Assembly: GCA_031216915.1 (NCBI GenBank)
Contig: CM062296.1
Span: forward strand, 451,546,287 to 451,610,286
Direction of reading: 5' to 3'
From: Pictodentalium vernedei
Lineage: Eukaryota > Mollusca > Scaphopoda > Dentaliida > Dentaliidae
DNA length: 64,000 nt
Positions 10,404-20,982 of this stretch are shown here, in pieces. Both the position numbers and the translations under genes were made by a program. Below the pieces are notes generated by a model. That model ran no database searches and was not told where the DNA came from. It saw only the letters and a list, made by a program, of their open reading frames with translations. Numbering within the stretch: the first letter of the stretch is position 1; every line of letters begins with the position of its first letter.

Positions 10404-10675
10404 ATTCGAGGCGACGCAGAAAATAGCGTTTTTTTTTTACTTCCGAAGCCTGTTCAACTGCAAAGTTTGTAAAATTCGGCGTTCACATTCTGCGTTACTG
10501 AAGAATGCATCAACTATCGCATCTACAATGACAAAAGGTTTTTTTTTCTTGTGGAGGCTCAGTCGAAATACTTTATGCATAACAACATTAAACCAAGCTT
10601 CAAAAAGTGTACTTCGATCCTTCAAGTTTTCGCGAACCCAGACTCAAATCCACCACCAACCAAGGTAATGGCAAG
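10404..10675 (+). repeat. Repeat X copy 2
   Basis: The uninterrupted relative of 6359-6800 over about 270 bp. It begins CGAGGCGACGCAGAAAATAGC and ends near TTCGCGAACCCAGACTCAAA. It lacks the Harbinger-like extension and the roughly 200 bp insert of copy 1. Confidence 0.75.
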
Positions 10676-11562
10676 GTTGTATGAATGACGTAGAGATGAA
10701 GGAACGTTTATAATGTAAGTTATCATAAATTCAGACTATGCAGATAAGAAGCACTAATTCTAAGTAAACATTCCTCTTTATTTACGCAGTTTTATGGGGT
10801 TTTCTCCATTTTTTGTTTCAAACTTGTTAAAAATTCTCCCTATTTTGCATTGCAGCATAACAGGCATACACAGAGACATATTTTATTTTTAAGGAGCGCA
10901 TTTACATTTCAAACTGAGTGGTTAGGTAATAAGGCTTTTGTTCTGGCGAACAACTAGGTGTATCCCTTTTTTCTCCCACGGAGGTCTTTTGACGAGAATC
11001 GGCACAAACTGATGGGAGCCGAATGGTTACATCGTTGACCTGTTTTTAGTGAATACAAAGAAAGGAGCAATGAAGCCTAACCATAGTTTCCCAATCCTTT
11101 CAACTGGAGTGAGTTTTACTGTCCTACTTTGTGAGACATTTATCCAGAGAACTTTTGACCCGTGTCTTTTTGTGTTAGGGCCTTTTTTGTTCAAGTCCTC
11201 TTATGTCATACATTGGGAAAAATCGTCGATTTTTTTAGATTAGTTTAAACAATAGTTATTTGTGAAAGGAAATATGAATACAAAAACAATGGTGCAATGA
11301 GTAACATGAACAATAATGTCATACAGACTAGACACAAGGTAGGATTTGGCAGCAAGCATTTTTGCTTTTGTAAGCCGTCTCCTGGACACAATTTGCAATC
11401 TCTGATAGTCATGACGAGGGATTTTCTTGTCGCATCGTTCGATTTTTAGTCCACTCGTATTGTCTAACACGGTGATTTTTTCAACTTTTTTAATTCAGAG
11501 GTGTTGTGCAAATCGACGAATTTTGAATGCACAACGTCTCTTACTCCCTATCTCTAATATCA
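10676..11562. other. No feature recognised
   Basis: AT-rich sequence with short ORFs only. No shared repeat or motif is recognised. Confidence 0.4.
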
Positions 11563-11566
11563 TTAA

Positions 11567-11777
11567 CCCTTTTAATCCTCATAGTGTCTTCCATGTCAGT
11601 TCAATCGTAGCAACTGGAAGAGTCCATATTCATTATTTGGGGGTAAACCAAATGATATTTTCAACGTGCAGTTTTGAGACTGCACGTTGAAAATATTGAT
11701 TGATCAACATCACACATTCACTTACAACGCCAATATCATTTCCATGTGTCGGAAAACAGCCTCTCCGCTTCAAAGGG
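11567..11777. mobile_element. TTAA-flanked palindromic element, family F copy 1
   Basis: TTAA (11563-11566 and 11778-11781) flanks CCCTTTTAATCC ... GCTTCAAAGGG. The centre is ATATTTTCAACGTGCAG and its inverse. Family F also occurs at 62133-62362 and in part near 63170-63243. The ends again fit piggyBac-type elements. Non-coding. Confidence 0.85.
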
Positions 11778-11781
11778 TTAA

Positions 11782-12245
11782 GAAAACCCGCCCAATTTCT
11801 TTCTGGGGACAAAGAGTTTTTTTCTAATGATATCAGATTCAGTGACTTATATAGCAGAGAAACAGAAAGATGTTTGAAATATACCGAAGACACAGAAGCT
11901 GCATTCATATGCGTCAAGTGATCGGCTGCATTCAGAAGAATTCAGAAATCTGACCCACAAAGATCAAATTAATGTTCAGTGCAACCTAAACTTTGTATAC
12001 TGTAACTCAACGTTCATGATACCTTTCCTTCAACGTTAATACGATCATGCCTGTGTTCATAAATGCAATTAATTGTTGCATATTCAGTGAAAATGGGCGT
12101 ATCTAACGTAACTGGACCTCTTCATGATATGCTCAGCTGTAAATTGTCTTGAAAAAGTAGGAGTTTTAAACTAGATGCCTTCTAGGCAAGCGATAGCGTA
12201 TCGGTTTCACGACGGAGTGACGTTTAACGTAAAATTAACGGAAAA
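11782..12245. other. No gene; flank of palindrome cluster
   Basis: Contains GGTTTCACGACGGAGTGACG (about 12202), which recurs as a diverged direct repeat after the palindrome (about 12480). Nothing else is recognised. Confidence 0.4.
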
Positions 12246-12386
12246 TTAGTCCCTCTGGACTATTATTCCGCGGAATAATAGTCCTAGGTCTAACATTTCT
12301 AGGAACAGTAGTCCGGCGGACTACTATTCCTAGAAATGTTAAACCCAGGACTATAATTCCGCGGAATAATAGTCCAGAGGGACTAA
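12246..12386. repeat. Hierarchical palindrome of nested palindromes
   Basis: The 141 bp block reads almost the same on both strands from TTAGTCCCTCTGG to CCAGAGGGACTAA. Each arm holds its own palindrome (GGACTATTATTCCGCGGAAT and its continuation), and the centre GGAACAGTAGTCCGGCGGACT is also palindromic. The unit GGACTA.TATTCC recurs in both directions. Diverged direct repeats (about 12200-12235 and 12477-12515) flank it. Confidence 0.9.
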
Positions 12387-12579
12387 CGTTCCTACGGACT
12401 ATCATTCCTGTCACACCTGCGTAAATTATGAAAAAAAGTTTGAAAATTCACTCTCTACCATGCGTGAGATATAGGGAATTGGTTTCACGGCAGGGCGACG
12501 TTCAACGTTACAATACAACGTTAAGTTATCCAAATTGTCGTTAATGATAATCAGTCAGTGAAATACACACACGGATGAG

Positions 12580-13145
12580 GGATCGCAGTGACCCAGTTGT
12601 TATAGCATTGAACTTCAAACCGAAAGATCCACAGTTCGACCCTGACCAGCGGTAACTGCGTTGTGTCCTTGGGCAAGACGCTTAACCCTTTACCCAACGC
12701 AGACGATATCAAAATTTATTATTTTAAATGTTATTTTTTCAAATTTTTCAAAAAATTTCAACAAAACCATATCATGTGACCCCTCGTTGGAACGAGCTCG
12801 TCGAGCTCGTTCCAACGAGGGGTCACATGATATGGTTTTGTTGAATTTTTTTGAAAAATAATATTTTTTCAACTGCTGAATTTGCATATTACGCGGGCGG
12901 ATGCGGGCGATTCGTTGGGCAAGACGCTTAATCCCGATGGCACCGTGTGCTAATGCGTACTGCAAATCGCTCAGTCACTTGCCTTCAACCGCTGCTAACC
13001 CAGTTGTGCAGTGTTAATAAGTTGGGAAGTCTGACAGTTATTCGCAGTAGCTTAGTGGTTCACCCCCGGTACCCCGGCTTCCGCCAGCTGGAAAACTGTC
13101 CGAAACGATATGACTCTGGCTGTTAAACCCCAATAATACAAACAA
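12580..13145 (+). mobile_element. tRNA-derived SINE copy 3, split by FB element
   Basis: The head starts GGGATCGCAGTGACCCAG with a B-box-like CAGTTCGACCC, followed by the core TTGTGTCCTTGGGCAAG. The core is cut at the TTAA of CGCTTAA by FB-2 and resumes at 12932 with TCCCGATGGCACCG. It ends with the CCCGGTACCCCGGC block and a short CAAA-type tail. This order shows FB arrived after the SINE. Confidence 0.88.
12686..12927. mobile_element. Foldback element FB-2 inside SINE
   Basis: Starts CCCTTTACCCAACGC after TTAA (12682-12685) and carries GTGACCCCTCGTTGGAACG with its exact inverse at the centre. The expected right end GGGTAAAGGG is replaced by GGGCAAGACGC, a copy of the SINE sequence on the left flank, so TTGGGCAAGACGCTTAA appears on both sides. 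Confidence 0.82.
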
Positions 13146-13150
13146 ACAAA

Positions 13151-13964
13151 AAACACCGCACAGGAATAGTTGACAACGATCAGTTGATTTATTTTTAAAT
13201 AATTTACAGATGGCTCTGAATGAAGAATAGGCCTTTAATTTACCTGAAGACTCCATAATAAAAAGATCATCCAGTGTCCTTCTATGTATGATGATGATTG
13301 TCTCATTCAAGTACACCAGGAATTATGTATTTCTCGTACCCACGTACGAGGTAATCATCGGTATCCACGCAAAGATGCTCTCTATATATCTTCCACATCT
13401 GGTTTGTAGACATATCTGACAATACTTAATATAAGCTCAACTACATATTATACAAAACATCGCGGAAAAATAATAATATCGTTATTTCCACCCCAGCAGT
13501 AACGATATGGGCATTTTCTCATTTACTGTATCGAGAACATTTCATAATCACACCCGTGTATCAATGATACTGTCGATTATAAATGATGAAATGTGTTATT
13601 ATTATAGTAATATTAACTCTCAAAAGGGCAACGATCAGCTGTGGGCTTTCGTGTTTCAATTTGAAGCCAAATGAAGGTGAATACTACCGATTTGTCGCTG
13701 AAACCAACCAACTTTTTCTGAAACGCGTATAATAAAAAGAAAATCTAGGCTTTTGAGTGGATACAGGAAATTATCTCATCCTTGAATGCAGAATTAGTTT
13801 TCAGATCGAGAGGCGAACGAGGCAGCGATTGCCTACGAGGTAATATTCATTCATGGAATATTCCCCCATTTAATATTTTGTCGACAATCTGCATGCAACT
13901 TATACTCTGAGTTGAAGTGCAATTATTCTTAACTGATTGAGGGCCGAATGGTGGTCGGAATTTG
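13151..13964. other. No feature recognised
   Basis: No exon or repeat could be supported. Confidence 0.4.
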
Positions 13965-14150
13965 TTTTCAAGATTTGTTTTATTACAACTTATTGGAGAT
14001 GATCCACAGGCACTTTCCAATAAGTTGTTATCAAACAAATGTATATAAACAAAATTTTATTTGCGTTTGACTGAATATGAAACATTTTGCTCTGGTACCC
14101 TCATTTTTGGAACCCCCGATAGTGGCTTCTAGCACTCAACCAGTTAAGAG
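13965..14150. mobile_element. Palindromic element, family K copy 2
   Basis: The inverted pair ACAACTTATTGGA / TCCAATAAGTTGT (13984-14029) is followed by the family K tail with GCTCTGGTACCC and CTAGCACTCAACC. It aligns with 5031-5225, but the palindrome arms differ in sequence. Confidence 0.65.
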
Positions 14151-14290
14151 TGCGCAGTGGCAAGTAGGATCTGTGGTTGGACCTGTAGTTGAAAGGATGT
14201 CGGTTAGGTCCTGCCACTTGCATTCGTGTCCTTGAGCAAATCACTCAACCCTAAAATGCTCAGATGGAATCGCAGTGGCATATTTTGCCT
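14150..14290 (+). mobile_element. SINE-like fragment
   Basis: CGTGTCCTTGAGCAAATCAC matches the SINE core motif, and GGAATCGCAGTGG resembles a SINE head. The tRNA-like head upstream is decayed. Probably a truncated SINE. Confidence 0.45.
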
Positions 14291-14331
14291 TTAACCAAAG
14301 CGGCCTGGAATCAAGCCCCACGTTATAAATT

Positions 14332-14468
14332 ATTGTGATGAATTGACAGTAACGTGGTCTGAGGTTTGCGGCTCGGAGCTTATGTTCAACCAAGACACGA
14401 AGCGTCAAGGTTGAACATACGTTCGGAGCCGCAAACCTCAGACCATGTTACCGTCAACTCATCACAAT
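14332..14468. repeat. Foldback with 60 bp arms
   Basis: ATTGTGATGA through TATGTTCAACC is inverted from 14409, with few mismatches, around a spacer of about 17 bp (AAGACACGAAGCGTCAA) that is itself partly palindromic. The arm includes GGTCTGAGGTTTGCGGCTC. MITE-like. Confidence 0.9.
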
Positions 14469-14936
14469 AACGTATATGTTCCAATAAGACACTACCCATA
14501 GCCCAAAACCTACATCGCGAAACACGAGAGGCTTATTTACTAAACTTATGATCGTTAAAAGTTACCTTGGAGCGCCTTGCTGGTCACACAGTTGATGAAG
14601 CAATAACGAAACGGGCGACGTCATTTCAAATATTTCTCGTGGTGACGTCAGTCGGTAACATTTGCTACTGGAGCTGGAAACATAAAAGAAACTACGCCAG
14701 CTCTCATCCAATCAGAGGGCGAGGATTTTACTGTTATTGGAACATAAGACAAGTTAGTTTGTTCGATAGAATGACAACTGCCTTTTTCTGTTCCTCCACA
14801 CATCCTCCACCAGCATAGCTGACCAACAGAGGGTAGTAAACAACTGTTAATGTGGGCTCATAGTGGGCGTAGCCCGAAATCGTTCCCGCCAGCGTATGGG
14901 GATACCCCCTTTACTAACTTGACCTGCGAATATATG
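14469..14936. other. No gene recognised
   Basis: An 83-codon ORF (14567-14818) shows no motif. It is left unassigned. Confidence 0.4.
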
Positions 14937-14940
14937 TTAA

Positions 14941-15183
14941 CCCTTTACCCAACGTAACGGCCAAAACCGGCCAGCGCTATTCTCAAAAATCGCCAATTAA
15001 TTTTCAAAATATTTTCATTTTTTGTCTCAAAAACATAGGTTATGACCCCTCGTTGGAACGAGCTCGTCGAGCTCGTTCCAACGAGGGTTCATAACCTATG
15101 TTTTTGAGACAAAAAATGAAAAAAATTAGTTATTCAAGAATTTTTTTTGCAAGTGTCGTCTGCTTTTCATGTTAGGTAAAGGG
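14941..15183. mobile_element. Foldback element FB-3
   Basis: A well-preserved FB copy between TTAA sites (14937-14940 and 15184-15187). Left end CCCTTTACCCAACG, core GGTTATGACCCCTCGTTGG with GAGCTCGTCGAGCTC at the centre, right end GTTAGGTAAAGGG. It is nearly identical to FB-6 and FB-7. Confidence 0.93.
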
Positions 15184-15187
15184 TTAA

Positions 15188-15825
15188 AGTTTATTTGGAT
15201 AGGAGAGGGGTAAGCACAAAGGTTTGTAAACAATATGCCAAACAACTGGGTCAGGTTCTTCCATTTTCAAGATGGCAGCCGAGATCCAAGATGACCGACA
15301 AAATATGACAAATCAACGTTAAAATGTTTCTTAACTTTATTGAAAGCAAAGAAAATCCACAGATATTTTTATTGTTATTTAAAAATTACTTATGAAATAT
15401 AAACTAAAATAAAAAAAAAACGTCTCTTCTTTGTTTCAGAATATACTTCTGAATTATATTCTCTGCCTCTTTTCAGGTTAAAACATGCAACCAGACATCG
15501 AAGTGCTGCTTTTAAAATATAATAAAATGCTTTTGTTTCCACAGGTTTCAGCAAAAGAGTTTTGATTGGACATTACTTATGTTCAGATTATAAACTGTAA
15601 AAATACAACCACTCTTAGGAACAATGTTTAGTGTATTGAAAATAAGAGACACACAAAAGACATGTTAATAGTTGAAGGTTGGTAAATTATGCTTATCTCA
15701 CACACAGTGTTCACGCTGGCTCAATATTTTAATGTGCTAAGGTTGATTTTTTGGTGCCAAATGAGATTTTTTTGTGCCATGGGTTTTTTATATGGGAGAA
15801 CTATAAGAACATTTTTTTCATATTT
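15188..15825. other. No gene recognised
   Basis: AT-rich unassigned sequence preceding the antisense LINE A. Confidence 0.4.
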
Positions 15826-15975
15826 TATTCAAGAAAGATCAAAAGCATAAACTTACATAAAATCAGATATAAAATAAAACCGAACGTAAAATAATAAAAT
15901 AAATAAATTTCTAAATAAAGTGATGATGAATGAAAAGTTTCAACGCGCCGAGGGCGCACAGGGACGATGTGGGAT
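15826..15975 (-). repeat. AT-rich tail repeat with stable hairpin, copy 1
   Basis: On the minus strand: GTGCGCCCTCGGCGCG hairpin, TTGAAACTTTTCATTC, an AT-rich stretch, and ATCTTTCTTGAATAAA with a polyadenylation-like AATAAA. It abuts the broken 3' side of the antisense LINE A. The AT-rich part is repeated in the same orientation at 19005-19105; the hairpin part resembles 31590-31643. Confidence 0.7.
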
Positions 15976-16135
15976 TTACATTGACCTGGTGCGGACACTC
16001 CGGTGGGTTCCCCATGCCCCATCGCTTATCGTTTACCTTTTTCCCAGTGCTTGACTAATTCTGATGCGATTTGGTCTTGATCGTCTGTACCTCTGCCATC
16101 TACGTTAATAACTCTGTGGATTACTTCACCCATTT

Positions 16136-17347
16136 CTAAAATACGTTCAAACTCGACCCCCCCCCCCCCCCCCCCGTCCTAATAAGACTGCTATTTCGCA
16201 CTCTCCGATTATCGTCTTTAATCTTATTTACGTTATTTCGTGCTTCTTGGTATTCTTCCTTTGCTACCATGGCCTCGTTGCATTCCGCCCCCTTGAGTTT
16301 TCTACTTCTCGTGTATGCAGCACATTTAGCTTTTCTACCCTTTATGGCCCTTTTCATTTCTTCGTTCACTCTGTACCCAAGTTCCAGTGTTGGCACCCTG
16401 ACCTTTCCTACACTTTCCTTCCCTGCCTCCACTAGGCTCGCAACTATGGTGTCCGCCATTTTCTGGACACTGGCCCCCTTGTGTACGGTTGCAAGTTTTT
16501 GGCCCTCATCGTCACTGTAATCAAGTTGTGATCACTATCCATCTCCCTTTTACCATCATCATCCACTTCTACCCCTATCACCTCCCTCCATAAATTAATA
16601 TCTGTGAGAATATAGTCGATTATTGCTTTTCTGTCGTTCCTCCCCAGGTCCATTTCCCCTTACACCTCGCGTCCCTATTCAGAAACTTCAGACCGAGCTC
16701 ATTAGTGAAGTTCAACAGCTTCTTTCCATTCCTGTCGACTTTCTTGTCCCCGCCCTCTATGCCTTCTTCCTTATCACCTGTATCCATAAAAGTCTCCCAT
16801 CAAAATTATACCGAGCCCCCTGTTTTGGAGTTCTGTCATATTGGACCTTAGAATTAAGTATATCGAGTCATTCCACTCAGGTTTGCTTCCCTCCACCGCA
16901 CAGTACACAATCCCAAGGGCAATACTTATGTTTCTTAGATTGACCTTTACCCATCAATTTCTGTCGATACCTCAGGCGAGGTGCTGACATCTTCCATGTC
17001 TGTGATCAGCGACAGTTTTAAATCCTCTTTAATGTACATGCCTACCCCTCCTCCTTTTTCTGGCCTTCCGTTCGTCCTACACCTATCCACATGCAGCTCC
17101 TTACTTGGTCTACCCGTTCCTCGTGTCTTAACCACGTCTCGCTTAAGCCCATGACATCAAAGTCCTCTGCCTCGATCAATGTAGCAATTTCACTTACTTT
17201 CCGGTGGAGACCCTGGATGTTGCTATAACCCACTTTCAGGGTACCGAGATTCATCGGCTTCCGCCTACTGGTTCCATTGTTTTCTGATGCTACCCTTGGT
17301 AAACTTATTCTGTCCCCCTCACTCTTGTTCATCCCACCTGTGTCCAC
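16136..17347 (-). pseudogene. LINE A ORF2, APE endonuclease part
   Basis: The start reads LKVGYSNIQGLHRKVSEIAT and DVMGLSETWL, the N-terminal Asn and Glu motifs of AP-type LINE endonucleases. After a frameshift come VGMYIKEDL and a GDF motif near 16790-16800 (ILMGDFYGY), then IDYILTD and SDHNLITV (16500-16620), the C-terminal Asp-His pair. The linker (16136-16459, EAGKESVGKVRVPTLELGYR) precedes the missing RT. Several frameshifts make it nonfunctional. Confidence 0.78.
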
Positions 17348-17352
17348 TATTG

Positions 17353-18550
17353 CTATACTTGCCTCTGGGCTCCCACACCGCTCCTCTCGAAAAAAGGCTC
17401 TGCTACCAGTAGAATTTTATCCCCAAATACCCGTTTCCCCATCCTGCTAAGATGCCCGTCACGCCCATACATGCTCGCGTTGTCCCAAAACGTGTCCCAG
17501 TGGAAGATAATGGGTATTCCCAGGTCAACACAGTAGTCATCCAACTCCTCATTTAGCGCTAAAATCCTTGAGTTCCGTTCGTCCCTACCCCCAAGGACTG
17601 GAAGGACCCCGGATACAACTACTCTTGCATTCCTACTTAGCAGTTTGCTGACTAAACATCTATACGACTCCACCAAACTTACTGACTTTCTTTCCCTGAT
17701 ATTGTTGGTCCTCACATGGACCACCACTACCGGATCCAGTCCTGAACCTGCCACAATACCATCTACCCGATCCCTCAGATCCTCCACCTTCGCCCCCAGA
17801 AGGCAGAAGACTGTTCTATTAGAACTATCGGGACCTCAAACCACATTGTCAATCCCACGTACAATGCAACTCCCCGCTACAACTAATTTTCTTCTTCTGC
17901 CCCCAGCTCCTATATCATCTGCAACATCTGCAACTCGCCTTGTTTAACATGCCTCCGGCCCCCTCTTTCTCTTCACCGCCCTCCTTACGCCATCTGTCCT
18001 AGCAACATCAGCAACAACCTCTTCCCTCTCAGTGTCCCACTCACTCTCATCTCCAGGGGTATCAGAATCTAAAACACTGAACCTGTTCTCTAAACACCGC
18101 CTAGCAACCTTGGCAGCCTTACGCCGACTCTGGCTTCCTGACTCTATGCAACCCTGTCCTGACGCAACCTACCGAATTTTCCTACTGGATCCCCCTCCTC
18201 CTCAGTTACACCCCCATATCAAGCGTTCTTCCCCCAAGTTTCCTGCCTCCCAGTTTCCTCCTTGAATCCACAACGACCTTCCACCCACCTCACCATTATA
18301 GGTAACCTTCAACGGTGTGATTCCAGATACACCAACCCTCCCCCAATCTCCCCTTCAGCTCCGCAATTTCCAGCTCGAATCCAACACACTTCTCTAACAA
18401 CTGTAAAACATCCCTGCTGTTTGCACATACCCCGCAGCTGTCCATTGGCCGACCACCACCATACCTCATGTCACACTGTCTGGACGCCAATGTATCATCA
18501 CTCTCGCCCACCTGTACCTGCACCCCTCGACTCACCTCCCCTGACCCCAT
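17353..18550 (-). pseudogene. LINE A ORF1, SGNH-esterase-like
   Basis: The first part (18296-18550) encodes a short Cys-containing region with a heptad-like LLEKCVGFELEIAELKGRL. The last part (17353-17787) reads VVVVHVRTNNI, VSGVLPV, IPIIFHWDTF and MYGRDGHLSRMGKRVFGDKI. This matches the pattern of SGNH/GDSL-like hydrolase domains known in ORF1 of some CR1-type LINEs: a G/R-T-N motif and a late D-x-x-H (DGHLS). Frame breaks separate the two parts (about 17790-18295). The product would be an RNP component; enzymatic activity is not shown. Confidence 0.65.
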
Positions 18551-19004
18551 TTAGTGACCATACTTACCTCCGTCTGGACACCCGTCGAGCACTTACCATT
18601 CATGTTTACAAATGTAGTATACAAGGCGTAAGGACCGAAATCGGCCAAAAAAAAAACACACGAAAAAAGGCAACTAGCGTAAAAAAATCCAAACTCGGGT
18701 ATTAGCTAAACTTCCTTATTTTACCCTAAAATCCCCCCTCTCCTAACACACATACAAACTAAATATATAAATAGCCTCTCCTAAAAATAAACTAATAAAA
18801 AAGAAATACTTATAAACAACTCCGGAAAACAATCTTGGATTTTCTTCGTGGGTAGTAATCACTAGCAGTATGTTAACAGAAAAGTAGGTTGTACCAATTC
18901 CTCCAAAGCTTCGTCTACTTTTTCTATGCTTCTTCTTGACAAGGGTGTTGCAAGAAAATTTGAGAATGTTCAATTAGAAAAGTTATAGGTAGAGAGAGAC
19001 AGGT

Positions 19005-19105
19005 ATTCAAGAAAGATCAAAAACATAAACTTATATAAAATCAAATATAACATAAAGCGGAACATAAAATAATAAAACTAATAAATTACTAAATAAAATT
19101 TTTTA
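19005..19105 (-). repeat. AT-rich tail repeat, copy 2
   Basis: TATTCAAGAAAGATCAAAA.CATAAACTTA and the following AT-rich block match 15826-15925 in the same orientation. It lies directly upstream of the LINE A 5' end, as if one element's tail abuts the next element's start. Confidence 0.8.
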
Positions 19106-19129
19106 GTTGTGCATTTTTATATAGAAAAT

Positions 19130-19240
19130 TTGCATCTCGACGATCTGGGGTCTTCCTGTCTACCCAGCCGCCATTGTTCCAGTAGAAGTGTGAAACTTTT
19201 CGTGATCAAAGAAATGCCGACTATAGGTTTCTTCAAATTA
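19130..19240. repeat. Family I fragment
   Basis: TCTACCCAGCC.CCATTGTT and GAAATGCCGACTATAG align with the family I element at 26655-26865. Confidence 0.55.
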
Positions 19241-19491
19241 ATGGCTTGTTCAGTTGGAAAATTATCTGAAAATTCAGAGGGCTTGGTGAGTAGGAAATTG
19301 ACAAAAACGAACAAAAATAATTCATAATTTATTAATTATTTATAATATGAATACACATTATTTCATGATCTCATAATGATTTATCATATAAATACACATT
19401 ATCTCATACACAAATAATGATGAACATTATATTAATAATCTCATAAGTACTTATCATATAAATACACATTATTATTAATAAATAACATTAA

Positions 19492-19717
19492 CCCTCTAAA
19501 GCTTCGTTTCCTGAAATGATATTGCCTTTGTGCACATTTACAGTGAGGTGGGTCAGTCCAATATCAATATACAGGGAGGATAAAATAATAACTGCAGTCT
19601 AATAACTGTTCGGCTGCAGACTGTACTTATGATTTTATCACCAATGCCTCGTGTACAGACCTTTTATAATAACACAAAAATGGGGAGAAAATATGCTTTG
19701 GACAGAAGTTCAAAACG
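19492..19717. mobile_element. TTAA-flanked element, family G copy 1
   Basis: Starts CCCTCTAAAGCTTCGTTTCC after TTAA (19488-19491) and ends GTTCAAAACG before TTAA (19718-19721). The inner block CTGCAGTCTAATAACTG ... GGCTGCAGACTG is partly palindromic. It aligns along its length with 59317-59558. Confidence 0.8.
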
Positions 19718-20544
19718 TTAATAATTGAAAGAAAATTAAATTAGCATATTAAATTAAAATCCGGTTCAGTGGGACCTAGAATCTAAATAATGTAGGCGGC
19801 TAATATTACCCTTCCGGAGAACTTTCATAGATAGTGATGAACTGTCAGTTCTCTGTTTTGATATATCAACAATGAATTAAGTTCGGTTCAATTAATTCAA
19901 TTCAATTAGACTTTTTCCGTATCCCGAATAACTCGGGTTTAGAATGAGTACATGTTAGTTTAAACAGTATTTATTGCAAAAAAAAACCAAACGATAACAG
20001 ATAAATTGCCAACATTAATGTGAATTCGGCAGTAAGCTGAAAGCTTTTACAAGGCCGTTTCCACCTACACAAGATCACAAAGAATCGTCGATGACAATAG
20101 CAGGTACGAATATCAAGTACAAACAGTGTTTATCTGCATTATACAAGCGTTTGAATAGCGACAGTAACTAATCTTGTATGGAAACAGTCAGGGATGGGTT
20201 GGGCTGCAAGAAAAGTTGGAAAGTGCGGGGTGAATGCATTCATTGCGTAGAGTTATTTATTGGTGTCTAAAGTCACACGCCTATGCGAAATGACTAAACG
20301 TGACGTAAGATAGAAGTATAATCAAGGTAACTCCAATTATTTTCCACCCAAGACGCCCATTTGGAGGACTTTCACCCAAACAATGATAACAGAGTCACGT
20401 TTGATCAGTAGGGCTTCGCCTGTTTACCACTGTAAACAAGTGTAGCTTAATTTACAGGCATTCCCACGGAGATTATCTTGATATTAATTGTGGGTTAGTA
20501 TTTATTATAGTAAGTATATAAAATGGGCTAGTACTACATTGGGG

Positions 20545-20982
20545 TTAATTAATGAATCGCTTACTTGATAAAATAAAGTCGTGTACCACTTCAAAGATAA
20601 GGCAGTTGTCGTCATTACCCAGGAATTCTGAACCGAATAGAAGTGTAGAGGAGTCCGCTCCAAACGGAAGGAGATTAATTGAATAATTACGAGCATCGGA
20701 GAAAATTGGACAATGCAGGAGAAAATGAGCGGGAGTCTCTTCCTCTCCACACTGGCATAGAGGGGTTGGTGATAAGTGGTTGCGATACAAGTGAAAATTG
20801 AGGTTACTACATCCTAGTCTCAATCTACAATGATATATTTGGGCTGTGCGAGACTTCGATCTACAGTAGAACCTTGGCGGTCGTCGGTTGCCATCGTTTA
20901 GAAAAGTCTTGAGGTTCGTCAATGATGAGTTTTCACGCACGAACAAGGGCAAATTATTCCATTGGTCAGTAACGCTGGGTAT
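20545..20982 (-). pseudogene. LINE B copy 2 ORF2 C-terminus
   Basis: Encodes the RT-distal C-terminal region: RPPRFYCRSKSRTAQIYHCR and the finger LCQCGEEETPAHFLLHC, then FEVVHDFILSSKRF and a stop. The short upstream part lies at 25534-25673 (VPFCRTELYKSSF). It gives the intact form of the zinc-finger region that copy 1 has lost. No endonuclease or RT is present. Confidence 0.85.

Larger units (their letters stand above)
15976..19003 (-). mobile_element. LINE A, antisense 5' half
   Basis: Carries the 5' UTR (about 18551-19003, matched at 30807-30943), ORF1 and the endonuclease part of ORF2, then stops before the RT domain. It matches the sense LINE A at 31790-32037 and 34100-34400. A C-run lies at 16158-16177. 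Both ends are joined to the AT-rich tail repeat, so the copy is bracketed by direct repeats of about 100 bp. Confidence 0.85.

Noticed and set aside
15826-19105. LTR retrotransposon with direct terminal repeats
   Set aside because: The repeats bracket non-LTR ORF1 and APE endonuclease; there is no integrase, protease, primer-binding site or TG...CA ends.
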